This document shows positions 52,765 through 62,431 of a stretch of DNA of 64,000 bases, in pieces. The stretch lies in NCBI GenBank assembly GCA_009937505.1, contig JAACFJ010000012.1:1-64000 (forward strand). The letters run 5' to 3'. The notes below the pieces were generated by a model that made no database searches, had not been told where the DNA came from, and worked only from the letters and a program-made list of their open reading frames with translations. Numbering within the stretch: the first letter of the stretch is position 1; each line of letters opens with the position of its first letter. The DNA is from Gammaproteobacteria bacterium (GTDB taxonomy: Bacteria; Pseudomonadota; Gammaproteobacteria; Steroidobacterales; Woeseiaceae). A program made the translations under genes and the position numbers.

Positions 52765-54006
52765 TTGCAAAACATGAGGAAACTATCGCCGCTTATCGCT
52801 ATGGCCCTGTTCGCGGTTCAGGGCTGCACCGTCAACGAAGTCATTACTGCCGAAGAATCCGAGCTCGTCGTCGCGGATGAGACTGTCGACGAATCTCTGC
52901 TTCTCGATATCGGCATCGTCGAGTTCGAAGACGGGGTGCCCGAAAACAACGACTCTGCGGATACGCGAGTTTACGAAGAAATACGAGGCGCCGAGGCACG
53001 ATACCTGCCATACCACCTGAAGACGACACTGCAGGGGACCGGTCACTGGGGCGCGGTGCGGGTGATACCGTCGCGCGAAGCATTCACGGACGTCATCATC
53101 AGCGGCCGCATCGAGAAATCGGACGGCGAGTACGTGAAGCTCGAGATATCCGTTGACGACGCGAGTGGCCGGCACTGGTACTCGGAGAAATACAGCGCAC
53201 AGACGGGCGTCTCATCGTATTCCGAGAGGCGCGACCGGCGCGAGGATCCGTACCAGAAAGTCTTCAACGACATTGCAAACGATTTGCAGGCGTTTGTTGC
53301 CGGGATGCCGCCCCAGGAGGTCAAGCGGGTCCGCCAGGTTTCCGAATTGCAGTTCTTCGGCGACATGTCGCCGGCACAATTCGGCGAACACCTTGCGACT
53401 GACGAGGACGACATCGTGCAGGTAATGCGCCTGCCTGCGGAAAACGACCCGGCGGTGGCTCGCCTGCGGCAAATCCGCGAGCGCGACCGGCTCGTCGTCG
53501 ACACGCTTAACGAGCACTACGCCAACTTCTATTACGGTATTGCGATCCCCTATAGCGCGTGGCGCAAGACATCACGCGAGGAGGCTATCAACTACCGCCA
53601 GGTGAAGCGTTCAGCAACGCTGCAGACGCTGATGGGCGTCGTCGTCCTCGCCGGTTCCCTTGCAGTCGATACGAATAGCTCCAGTTCGTCGACGCGCCGC
53701 ATGCAGCGAAGCCTGCAGAGCATCGGCATCTCGCAGGGCATAGACCAGATATTTGCGGGCTTTTCACGGCGTTCCGAGGCAACGCTTCACGTCGAAGCGA
53801 TCAAGGAACTGTCGGAGTCGTTCGGCTCGGAGGCTGCGCCCATGGTGATCGACGTCGAGGGCCAGACGCGCCGCCTTACCGGGACGGCTGCAGCCCAGTA
53901 TGAAAGCTGGCGCCGTTTGCTTCGTGAAATCTACGAGGCGGAAACCGGGTTCCCGACGCCGATCGAAGTCGGTTCACCTGCTCGCGAGGCTGAACCGACT
54001 GGATGA
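52765..54006 (+). CDS. Hypothetical lipoprotein
   Basis: Lipobox LFAVQGCTV; long intact ORF, ATGA overlap with next kinase. Confidence 0.88.
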   Translation: MQNMRKLSPLIAMALFAVQGCTVNEVITAEESELVVADETVDESLLLDIGIVEFEDGVPENNDSADTRVYEEIRGAEARYLPYHLKTTLQGTGHWGAVRVIPSREAFTDVIISGRIEKSDGEYVKLEISVDDASGRHWYSEKYSAQTGVSSYSERRDRREDPYQKVFNDIANDLQAFVAGMPPQEVKRVRQVSELQFFGDMSPAQFGEHLATDEDDIVQVMRLPAENDPAVARLRQIRERDRLVVDTLNEHYANFYYGIAIPYSAWRKTSREEAINYRQVKRSATLQTLMGVVVLAGSLAVDTNSSSSSTRRMQRSLQSIGISQGIDQIFAGFSRRSEATLHVEAIKELSESFGSEAAPMVIDVEGQTRRLTGTAAAQYESWRRLLREIYEAETGFPTPIEVGSPAREAEPTG

Positions 54007-56378
54007 GCGATCGAAAACCGACGCGAGACCTGAGCGAAGGGGTCCGGCTCGCTAATCGGTATACCTTAGCCCGGCGATTAGGCAGAGGGGGCGCGGCCGA
54101 GACCTGGCTCGCGACGGACCGGATCACCCGCGCGTCGGTCGCGCTCAAGATCCTCGTGGACGATCGCATCGATGACGATGCATTGCGACGCGAGTGGCAA
54201 CTCGCGATTCGCCTGATGCACGCACATATCGTGCGCGCGTTCGAATTCCACGAGGACGACGGGGCTTTCTACAGCCTGCAGTACATCGACGGACCGGATA
54301 TTGGCGTGCTCGCCGGCGCGTCTCCGGCAGAATCGCTGCCGCCGGTCGCGCTGGTCGCGGATGCCCTGCGATATGCACATGCAAAAGGCGTCGTACACCG
54401 AGACGTCAAAGCCTCGAACATCCTTCTCGATCACAACGGTGCGCCGTACCTGATCGACTTCGGCATTGCGGCGACTCCCGGCCAGGATCCGGGCGGCGGT
54501 TCGCTGATTGCCGCCAGTCCTCAGCAACTCTCGGGCGACGCGCCTGATCCGACCGACGACATTTTCGCGCTCGGTGGTGTGATCCATGAACTGGTGAGCG
54601 GTCGTTCGCCCTGGAGATCAGAGGATACGGCGGGCGACATTCTCCACAGAGAACCGCCACCGCTCGAGGCGGCAGACGGCTCGGCAGTGTCCGCCGGTCT
54701 TCAGGAGTTGGTCGCCCGAATGCTGGACAAGGACGCATCGCGCAGGCCGGACGCGGAGTCCGTTGCCGGCCGTCTGGCGGAGCTGGGTTATGCTCCTGCA
54801 CCCGCCGCGAAGCGCTTCGTCGCCGCGACGGGGGGTGCGCACGACGAGATTATCCGGACGCAGGAAGCCGTCCGCCCGGTCAGTCGCGAACCGCACCCTG
54901 CTGCTGCGGCGAGTAGCACGACATCCAGCGGCATGAGCCCGCGGACCCTCGGCATCAGTTTTGCCGCATTGCTGGTCTTGCTGCTTGGCGTCGTATTCCT
55001 GTTGCCAAGGGCGGTCGAAAAACCTGCAGCCGTGCCGGCGGCGGACACGACAGCACAGGATGAAGGGCCGCAGGCGGAGACAGGAGTCGAAAAGAAGCCC
55101 AGCGTCGAGTTTAACGAGAACCTCGACGACCTCAGCGGCCGCGATCAGCGCGTCCAGGACCGGGCATCTACCGAGGAGGTACTCGGGGAGTTACTGGCCA
55201 AGATGGATACGCTGGAAAGCCGTGCCGTGCAGCGTTGGGGCGGGTTGCGATTTGCCCGGGCGCAGGCGGTCTACGCCGAGGGCGACGAGGCCTACCTGGC
55301 GCGGGACTATGCCGCTGCATCGCAGAAATACCGTGAGGCCATCGAAATCGTCGAACCGCTGCTGGATGAAGTCGACAAGGTGTTCGAATCGACCTATGCG
55401 GAGGCTCGCGCGGCTCTGGAGGCTGCCGATCCCGTGGAGGCCCTGCGCCTTTTCGATCTCGCCGCAGCGATCAGTCCGGGACACCGGGGCGCGCAGCAGG
55501 GACTGGCGCGGGCACGAAATCTCGAAACCGTCCTTTCATTGATGGACCAGGGCCTCGCGCATGAAAAGGACCTCGCGCTGCAGGCAGCCCGGCAAAGCTT
55601 CGAACAAGCCGTCGAGCTCGACCCGGCATGGGAGCCCGCGCAGCTTGCGCTGGACCGAGTACGCGGCACGATCCGGCAAATGGAGTTCGACATGCGCATG
55701 ACGGAGGGCCTGACCGCACTGGCCGATGGCGATTTCCTGGCGGCTCGCGCGGCATTTCGCATGGCGGAGAAGCTTAAGCCCGGGTCACCCGAGCCGGCTG
55801 ACGGCGTGTTGCAGGTAGACCAGGGTATCCGGTTGCAGGAGATCACGTCGCTGGAGCAAAAGGCCCTGCAGTACGAGCAGGCGGAAGAATGGAGTGACGC
55901 GACCGAGACCTACGGGCGTATCCTCGAGCTGGATTCCAACCTGGCGTTTGCGCAGGACGGCATCGTCCGGACGCGGCAGATGGAAGCCCTGTTCGAGATG
56001 CTCGACGGGTTCATCGAGGAACCCGATAGCCTGAGCCGGCAGTCGAAAATGCAGTCCGCCACCAAGCTGCTCCTCGACATCACACGCATGGAAGAAATCG
56101 GCCCACGCCTCGCGGATCGGCGCGACGAGCTGTCGAGACTGCTGAAGCGGGCGGCAACGCCGCTCACAGTCAGGCTCGTTTCCGACAACCAGACCGACGT
56201 TTCGATCTACAAAGTTGGTAAACTCGGCAGCTTCGACCAGCATGAACTCAATCTGCGGCCAGGCACCTACGTTGCGGTCGGCGTACGCCCCGGATACCGC
56301 GACGTACGCCTGGAGTTTCGCGTGGGACCGGAAATTGACATGCAGCCCATTGTCGTTCGCTGCGAGGAACCAATTTGA
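54003..56378 (+). CDS. Transmembrane Ser/Thr protein kinase with TPR-like and PEGA-like extracytoplasmic region (kinase 2)
   Basis: LGRGGAAETWLA, VALKIL, HRDVKASNILL, DFGIA; TM LGISFAALLVLLLGVVFLLP; C-terminal repeats. Confidence 0.93.
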   Translation: MSDRKPTRDLSEGVRLANRYTLARRLGRGGAAETWLATDRITRASVALKILVDDRIDDDALRREWQLAIRLMHAHIVRAFEFHEDDGAFYSLQYIDGPDIGVLAGASPAESLPPVALVADALRYAHAKGVVHRDVKASNILLDHNGAPYLIDFGIAATPGQDPGGGSLIAASPQQLSGDAPDPTDDIFALGGVIHELVSGRSPWRSEDTAGDILHREPPPLEAADGSAVSAGLQELVARMLDKDASRRPDAESVAGRLAELGYAPAPAAKRFVAATGGAHDEIIRTQEAVRPVSREPHPAAAASSTTSSGMSPRTLGISFAALLVLLLGVVFLLPRAVEKPAAVPAADTTAQDEGPQAETGVEKKPSVEFNENLDDLSGRDQRVQDRASTEEVLGELLAKMDTLESRAVQRWGGLRFARAQAVYAEGDEAYLARDYAAASQKYREAIEIVEPLLDEVDKVFESTYAEARAALEAADPVEALRLFDLAAAISPGHRGAQQGLARARNLETVLSLMDQGLAHEKDLALQAARQSFEQAVELDPAWEPAQLALDRVRGTIRQMEFDMRMTEGLTALADGDFLAARAAFRMAEKLKPGSPEPADGVLQVDQGIRLQEITSLEQKALQYEQAEEWSDATETYGRILELDSNLAFAQDGIVRTRQMEALFEMLDGFIEEPDSLSRQSKMQSATKLLLDITRMEEIGPRLADRRDELSRLLKRAATPLTVRLVSDNQTDVSIYKVGKLGSFDQHELNLRPGTYVAVGVRPGYRDVRLEFRVGPEIDMQPIVVRCEEPI

Positions 56379-58801
56379 GTCTGAACCTTTTCATCAGGGA
56401 TGTTGAAGGCGAACGACGAATAGAGGCGGAGCGTTTGCCGCTGCGCGTCGGTACCGGCAGCGACTGCGACCTCCGTCTGCCAGGCCCCGGCGGCGGGCCG
56501 GTCATGATGCTCGATGTGCTCGACGACGTGCCTTTCGTGCAGCCCGTCGGTCGTGACGCGTCGATGGCGATTAACGGCGAATCGCTCCTTGCCAGCCGAC
56601 GTTTGCAGGACGGCGACGAGCTGCGCTACTTCGGCAGCCGCATCGTCGTCCATCTCGGCGAGGCGCGCCTGACGCTGGAAGTCCGGCTCGAGGACAGCGC
56701 CTATGTGACGAAGCCGCCCGAACTCGGCGATGCCGGCGAACAGCCGGCCGAGGAGACCATCGCGCCGACGGCTTTCCGGCGCGCTGCGGAGACACCCCAG
56801 GCGCCAGGGGACAGCGCGGGCCACGGCACTCTGCGCTGGATCATTGGTATTGCCCTGACGGTACTGGTGCTCGCGTCTTATCTGTTGTTCACGGCGAAGT
56901 CGGTCAAGTTCGAGGTTACGCCGGGCGAGCCCGATTCGTTCTCGGTCAGCGGTGGCTGGTTCCGCATGCCGCTTGGCGATCGCGTGCTGTTGCGCAAGGG
57001 CAGTTACACGGTGCAGGTGTCGCAGCAGGGGTATTTCGACGTTAGTCAGAACTTCGAAGTGGGAGACGAGCAGAACGTCATTATCGACATCGAGATGCGC
57101 AAGCTGCCAGGGCACGTGACGGTCGTCACGAATCCCCCGACGGAAGCAGTTGTCGGGATCAACGAGAGCGAGATCGGGCCGGCACCGTTCGGACCGATCG
57201 AGTTGTTGCCCGGGGAGCACAGCGTCAACGTGCGCGCCGAGCGGTTTCTCCCATACACGGGCGTTATCAGCGTCCCGGGACTCGGCAGGCACGAACAGCT
57301 CAGCGTGCAGCTCGTGCCGCGCTGGGCGGACATCGAGATCAGCTCGGAACCGCCGGGTGCAAGCATATTTGCGGGCGAACATCAGGTTGGCGAGACCCCG
57401 GCGACCATCGAACTGATGGAGGGCACACACCAGATCAGCGTCGTGCGGGACGGCTACAGCGCCTGGGACGGCACGGTGGTCGCGGAGCCGAACACCGACA
57501 CGGCGCTGCCGCTGATCCGGCTGCAGCCGGCGAACGCCAGGCTGCTCGTCAACTCTATTCCGCGCGGCGCCAACGTCACCGTGAACGGCCGTTACCGCGG
57601 GCAGTCACCGATATCGCTCGATCTCGCGCCGGACGTCAACTACGAGATCGGACTGTCGAAGGCCGGTTACGGCATGACGAGCCGTAAAGTTCGGCTCGAA
57701 GCGGCGGCCAGCGACTCGATCACGGTCGATCTTACGGCCAGGACCGGCACCCTGACCGTCAACGTTCAGCCTGCCGACGCCACGGTCTACGTGGATGGTC
57801 AGGCACGCGGAACGGGCAATGCGACGTTACGTCTGAGTTCGGCCCCGCACCGCATCGAGGTGCGCAAGGCCGGCTACGAATCCTGGTCGCGAACTGTAAC
57901 GCCGCGGCCGGGCTATCCGCAGACGCTGTCGGCTCGCCTGCGTTCGCTTGAAGAGATAGAGCGTGCGTCGGTTGCGCTCGAGCGCAAGACGGCTGCCGGC
58001 CAGGTATTGCGCCTGGTCGAGCCCGGCACCTTCACCCTGGGCTCGTCGCGCAGCGAGCAGGGCCGGCGGGCAAACGAAGTCATTGTGCCTGTCAAGCTGA
58101 CGAAACCGTTTCTGATCGGCGTGAAGGAAGTGACCAACCGGGAGTTTGCGCAGTTCCGGGAGAATCACGATTCCGGCGCCGATATCCACCCGTCGATGGC
58201 CGGCGACAACAACCCCGTGGCCAACGTGACCTGGGCGGATGCCGTACAGTACTGCAACTGGCTCAGCGCACGCGAAGGCCTGACGCCGGTTTACAAGGAG
58301 GAGTTCGGCGAGTGGGTTGCCATACGGCCGTTCCCGGATGGGTACCGCCTGCCGACCGAGGCGGAGTGGGTGTGGGCTATTCGTTACCAGGGCGGCAACG
58401 GCGCACTGAAATTTTCCTGGGGCAGGGAATGGCCGCCCCGGCGCGACGCGGGCAACTATGCCGACAAGTCCGCGGCCGATCTCGTGCCCACGATCATTCC
58501 CGGCTATGACGACGGCTTCGCATCGACCGCGGAAGGCGGCAAGTTTCCAGCGAACGCCATAGGGGTTTTCGACGGCGCCGGAAACCTGGCCGAATGGGTG
58601 AATGATTTCTACACGGTACCGGCCCCCGGCGTTACCTCACCGCTGGTCGACCCCCTGGGCCCCGAGCGCGGACAGTCCTACGTGATCAGGGGTTCCGGCT
58701 GGCGGCATGCATCGACGACCGAACTGCGACTGTCCTACCGGGATTACGGCAATGAACCGAGGTCGGACGTCGGTTTCCGCGTAGCGCGAAATGCCGACTG
58801 A
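56375..58801 (+). CDS. FHA-like N-terminus, TM, tandem PEGA repeats and C-terminal SUMF1/FGE-like domain
   Basis: PEGA repeats (e.g. LLVNSIPRGANVTVNGRYRGQSPISLDL); SUMF1 signatures GYRLPTEAEWVWAIRY, GNLAEWVNDFY, IRGSGWRH. Confidence 0.9.
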   Translation: MSLNLFIRDVEGERRIEAERLPLRVGTGSDCDLRLPGPGGGPVMMLDVLDDVPFVQPVGRDASMAINGESLLASRRLQDGDELRYFGSRIVVHLGEARLTLEVRLEDSAYVTKPPELGDAGEQPAEETIAPTAFRRAAETPQAPGDSAGHGTLRWIIGIALTVLVLASYLLFTAKSVKFEVTPGEPDSFSVSGGWFRMPLGDRVLLRKGSYTVQVSQQGYFDVSQNFEVGDEQNVIIDIEMRKLPGHVTVVTNPPTEAVVGINESEIGPAPFGPIELLPGEHSVNVRAERFLPYTGVISVPGLGRHEQLSVQLVPRWADIEISSEPPGASIFAGEHQVGETPATIELMEGTHQISVVRDGYSAWDGTVVAEPNTDTALPLIRLQPANARLLVNSIPRGANVTVNGRYRGQSPISLDLAPDVNYEIGLSKAGYGMTSRKVRLEAAASDSITVDLTARTGTLTVNVQPADATVYVDGQARGTGNATLRLSSAPHRIEVRKAGYESWSRTVTPRPGYPQTLSARLRSLEEIERASVALERKTAAGQVLRLVEPGTFTLGSSRSEQGRRANEVIVPVKLTKPFLIGVKEVTNREFAQFRENHDSGADIHPSMAGDNNPVANVTWADAVQYCNWLSAREGLTPVYKEEFGEWVAIRPFPDGYRLPTEAEWVWAIRYQGGNGALKFSWGREWPPRRDAGNYADKSAADLVPTIIPGYDDGFASTAEGGKFPANAIGVFDGAGNLAEWVNDFYTVPAPGVTSPLVDPLGPERGQSYVIRGSGWRHASTTELRLSYRDYGNEPRSDVGFRVARNAD

Positions 58802-58860
58802 AATTCGTGCGACAATTGCCGCCTGCGGCGGTCAAATAACGTGGTAATGACAAGAGACCA

Positions 58861-59109
58861 ATGATGCATCGTTATTTATTGACCGTTTTATTGCTGCTCG
58901 CGGGCGCGGGCACCTGGGCCCAGGAGAGTGCCCCGGCCGACGAGGCCGATGCGCCGGATGCGCAGGACACGGCGGAAGAAGCGCCCGATGAACAGGAAGA
59001 CGATCTCGACCTCGATGAAGAAAGCTACCGGGATGCCGAGGAAGAGGATTTCGTGCCGACCGAGGACATACCGGCCGACCAGGCGATCCCTTTCCCGACC
59101 GACATCTAA
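58861..59109 (+). CDS. Small exported acidic protein (82 aa)
   Basis: Signal peptide to TWAQ, then strongly acidic (DEEDDLDLDEESYRDAEEED-type) tail. Confidence 0.7.
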   Translation: MMHRYLLTVLLLLAGAGTWAQESAPADEADAPDAQDTAEEAPDEQEDDLDLDEESYRDAEEEDFVPTEDIPADQAIPFPTDI

Positions 59110-59144
59110 GCCCGACCCATTTTCAAAGCTGACGTTGCTGATCT

Positions 59145-59945
59145 ATGAACAAGAAAAACATTCCTGTTGAGTTCGTATTCCAGATGTTTGCACTGATCAT
59201 CGCGATCATTGTCGTGCACGCGTTCTACGTGTCCGTTGTGCGGCCGAACGCGGCGCAAATCATCGAGGAACAAAACGCTGCGGCCGCCGCCGACCCCAAC
59301 TACGTCCGCGAGCGCCGCGTCGCCGTGCTGATCAAGGACCTCGAACAGGAAGCCTGTTTCATCCTCATGATCTGGGCGCTCGCGATCATGGGGTACAAGG
59401 CAGTCAGTATCACGCGCGAGCGCCGCCTGCTCGACGTCGACCTCGTTCCGGTCGCGGAAGGGATGCGAATATTGCCCGAGGATACCCGCGAATTCGCCCG
59501 CCAGGTGCAGCAGCTGCCCAACGAGCAGCAACAGATGCTGCTGCCACGCGCCCTGCTGAACGCGCTCCGGCGATTCAATTCGACGCACAATATTCAGGAC
59601 GTCTCCAGTAGCACGAACACCATCTGCGAGTCCGAGGCTGAGCGGCTGGAATCGGAGCTGTCGATGATCCGCTACATCTCCTGGGCGATTCCCTCGATTG
59701 GATTTATCGGCACCGTGCGCGGTATCGGTGAGGCGCTCGCGCAGGCGGACAAAGCGGTTCAGGGCGACATCGCGGGTGTTACCCAGAGCCTGGGCGTCGC
59801 GTTCAACTCGACCTTCATCGCGCTCCTGATCAGCATATTCCTGATGTTCCTGGTGTATCAGCTGCAGCTCTTGCAGGAGCGCCTCGTGTTCGATGCGCAG
59901 GCGTACTGTGACGACAAGCTGATCCGCCACATGAGAGCGGACTGA
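59145..59945 (+). CDS. MotA/TolQ/ExbB-like proton channel protein
   Basis: IPSIGFIGTVRGIGEAL and LGVAFNSTFIALLISIFLMFL match TM3/TM4 signatures of the family. Confidence 0.88.
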   Translation: MNKKNIPVEFVFQMFALIIAIIVVHAFYVSVVRPNAAQIIEEQNAAAAADPNYVRERRVAVLIKDLEQEACFILMIWALAIMGYKAVSITRERRLLDVDLVPVAEGMRILPEDTREFARQVQQLPNEQQQMLLPRALLNALRRFNSTHNIQDVSSSTNTICESEAERLESELSMIRYISWAIPSIGFIGTVRGIGEALAQADKAVQGDIAGVTQSLGVAFNSTFIALLISIFLMFLVYQLQLLQERLVFDAQAYCDDKLIRHMRAD

Positions 59946-59964
59946 CCGCCGCGCGGAGCGACGG

Positions 59965-61329
59965 ATGTCCCTGCTTGCAGCCCATATCAATGATGCCGGG
60001 ATCTCGGTACTCAGTGCCGAGCGCATGCTTTACCGGGAACCCGGTTTCGCACTTCTCGACGACGAGCTGACAACGGGCTCGAAGGCGTTCGAAAACGCCC
60101 GCATAAAACCGCGGAGGATCCAGAATCGATTTTGGTTGGAGCTGACGACAAACGCACTGCCCGACCGCCGATTCCAGCACCTGAGTGCCGCGGATCTCGT
60201 CAGCCGGCAGCTCGAACAAATCTGGCATGGCGCTGCGGCCTCCGGCGACCGGCTGGTCGTCGCCGTGCCGGCCTATATGACGGGCGAGAATCTCGGCCTG
60301 TTTCTCGGCATTGCAAGCGAACTCGACGTCCCGATCGTCGGCCTGGTCGACGCTGCCGTCGCGGCGACGCGTCGCGAATACCAGGGGGCAGTTCCCGCGC
60401 ACGTGGATTTGGGTCTGCACGTCACGACCCTGTCGCGTCTGAAGCAGAATGGCCAGGTACAGCTCGACCGCAGCGAGGTAATCGAAAACAGCGGAATGCT
60501 GGCGCTGTACGAAGCCTGGATACGGGTGATCTCCGACGCATTTGTGAAGCAGTCGAGATTCGACCCGCTGCATACCGCAGAAACCGAGCAGCTGTTGCTC
60601 GACCGGCTTGGCGAGTGGCTGGCAAGCGCGTCGGCCAATGCGAAAGTGGCGCTCGAAATCGAGTACCGGGGTATCGTGCACAGTGCCGAACTCGAATCCC
60701 TGCACCTGATATCAGCGGCGGCGCCTGTTTACCAGCGCATCGCAAGCCAGCTTAGAGCCATTTTCCGGGCCGAGGAAACGCCTGCAATTCAACTTAGCGA
60801 TCGCGCCGCACGTATGCCGGGCCTTGCCGACATGCTCGCCGCGCGCGTCGGTGGCGAAATATTCCTGCTCGAGCCCGGCGCCACGGCGCGTGGACTCTTG
60901 ACCCGCTGCCGGGACATGCAGCGCGGCGATGGCGGCGTGACGCTGATCAGGCAGCTGCCATGGGACCAGACGCCGGTGACGATCGCGCAAGACGAAACGC
61001 CCGTCGCGGCCGGGCAGCCGACGCACCTGCTTTTCGAAAATACGGCCTATCCGATCGATGCCCGTGCACTACTGATGGGCTCGCAGCCCGCGGCCGGCGA
61101 GCGCTGGATCGACCTGAGAGGCGAAATGCCGGGCGTATCCCGGCGGCACTGCTCCATCGAACGCAAGAACGGCCAATGCATCGTGCAGGACTACAGTCGC
61201 TACGGCACGTTTCTCAATGGCCACAAGATCGACGGCTCAGCCGTCCTCCAGGTAGGGGACCTCATTCGCCTGGGCAGCCCCGGCTACGAATTTCGGCTGA
61301 TCATGACGGAGCCTGACGATGGCTCGTAA
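59965..61329 (+). CDS. ASKHA (Hsp70/actin)-like domain fused to C-terminal FHA domain
   Basis: MPGVSRRHCSIERKNGQCIVQDYSRYGTFLNGHKIDGSAVLQVGDLIRLG; N-terminal VVAVPAYMTGENLG..VGLVDAAVAA. Confidence 0.82.
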   Translation: MSLLAAHINDAGISVLSAERMLYREPGFALLDDELTTGSKAFENARIKPRRIQNRFWLELTTNALPDRRFQHLSAADLVSRQLEQIWHGAAASGDRLVVAVPAYMTGENLGLFLGIASELDVPIVGLVDAAVAATRREYQGAVPAHVDLGLHVTTLSRLKQNGQVQLDRSEVIENSGMLALYEAWIRVISDAFVKQSRFDPLHTAETEQLLLDRLGEWLASASANAKVALEIEYRGIVHSAELESLHLISAAAPVYQRIASQLRAIFRAEETPAIQLSDRAARMPGLADMLAARVGGEIFLLEPGATARGLLTRCRDMQRGDGGVTLIRQLPWDQTPVTIAQDETPVAAGQPTHLLFENTAYPIDARALLMGSQPAAGERWIDLRGEMPGVSRRHCSIERKNGQCIVQDYSRYGTFLNGHKIDGSAVLQVGDLIRLGSPGYEFRLIMTEPDDGS

Positions 61330-62416
61330 GCGCCGGCAATTCGAGGTCTTCAGCATGTCGTTTCTCGACTGCATGAGTTGCGGTTTCGGTGCCGTGATCC
61401 TGTTCTTCATGATCATCAATGCGCAGGTGAAGGAGTCCACGGAAGAGGATCCGACCGAGCTGATGGCCGAGACGAAGCGCCTGGAGGTCGAGATACTCGA
61501 AGGTCGCAAGGATCTCGTGCTTGCGAAGAATACGACCGAGACACTGGAGGAAGAGAAACAGACCGCCGAGGGCAAGATCGCCGAGATCATCGCCCTGATA
61601 AAGGAATTGCGTGAGGAACTCGCCGAGTACGACGACGAAACACTCGCCAAAATCGAGCGTATCGAGAAGCTGCAGAGCGATATCAAATCACTCGAGGAAG
61701 AAGTGAAGCGCCTGCTGGCGCTGAAGGCCGAAGAGGAAAACCAGGGCGCGAGGATTCGGGAATTCAAGGGCGAAGGCGACCGCCAGTACCTGACGGGGCT
61801 CAAGCTGGGCGGCGACCGCACACTGATACTCGTCGATCGTTCGGCGAGCATGCTGGACGACACGATCGTCAATATCATCCGCCGTCGCAACATGGCGGAA
61901 GCGGACAAACTGCGCGCCGTCAAGTGGCGCCAGGTCGTGGCCAGCGTCGACTGGCTCACGTCGCAGTTCAAGCCGGGCAGCAAGTTCCAGATCTACATGT
62001 TCAACAACGAGGTCCAGCCGGTGATCAAGGGCAGTGGCGGCACCTGGCTCGAAGCGGACGATGCGACCAAGCTGGACGAGGCCATACGGGTGCTGCGGCG
62101 CACGCCGCCCGAGAACGGTACCAATTTACGTGCCGCCTACGAGATCGCGGCCGAGCTTACGCCGCGGCCCGACAATATCATCCTGCTGGTCGATGGTTTG
62201 CCGACGATGATGGAGTCCACCACTAACCGCAGGATGGTCACCGGCCGCGATCGCATGAGTATGCACGGCCGCTCGGTCCGTGAACTGCCCAGCGGCATAC
62301 CGGTCAATATATTATTGTTCCCGATGGAGGGCGACTACGATGCCGCCATCGCGTACTGGACACTGGCATACGGCAGCGGCGGGTCATTCATGGCCGTCAG
62401 CCGGGACTGGCCGTAG
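61319..62416 (+). CDS. Membrane-anchored coiled-coil VWA protein 1 with ExbD/TolR-like TM helix
   Basis: SMSFLDCMSCGFGAVILFFMI; LILVDRSASM (MIDAS); coiled coil between. Confidence 0.88.
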   Translation: MARKRRQFEVFSMSFLDCMSCGFGAVILFFMIINAQVKESTEEDPTELMAETKRLEVEILEGRKDLVLAKNTTETLEEEKQTAEGKIAEIIALIKELREELAEYDDETLAKIERIEKLQSDIKSLEEEVKRLLALKAEEENQGARIREFKGEGDRQYLTGLKLGGDRTLILVDRSASMLDDTIVNIIRRRNMAEADKLRAVKWRQVVASVDWLTSQFKPGSKFQIYMFNNEVQPVIKGSGGTWLEADDATKLDEAIRVLRRTPPENGTNLRAAYEIAAELTPRPDNIILLVDGLPTMMESTTNRRMVTGRDRMSMHGRSVRELPSGIPVNILLFPMEGDYDAAIAYWTLAYGSGGSFMAVSRDWP

Positions 62417-62431
62417 CACGTTGGAGCACGC

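Noticed and set aside
56375-58801. Active formylglycine-generating enzyme
   Set aside because: No visible catalytic cysteine pair and no sulfatase gene nearby
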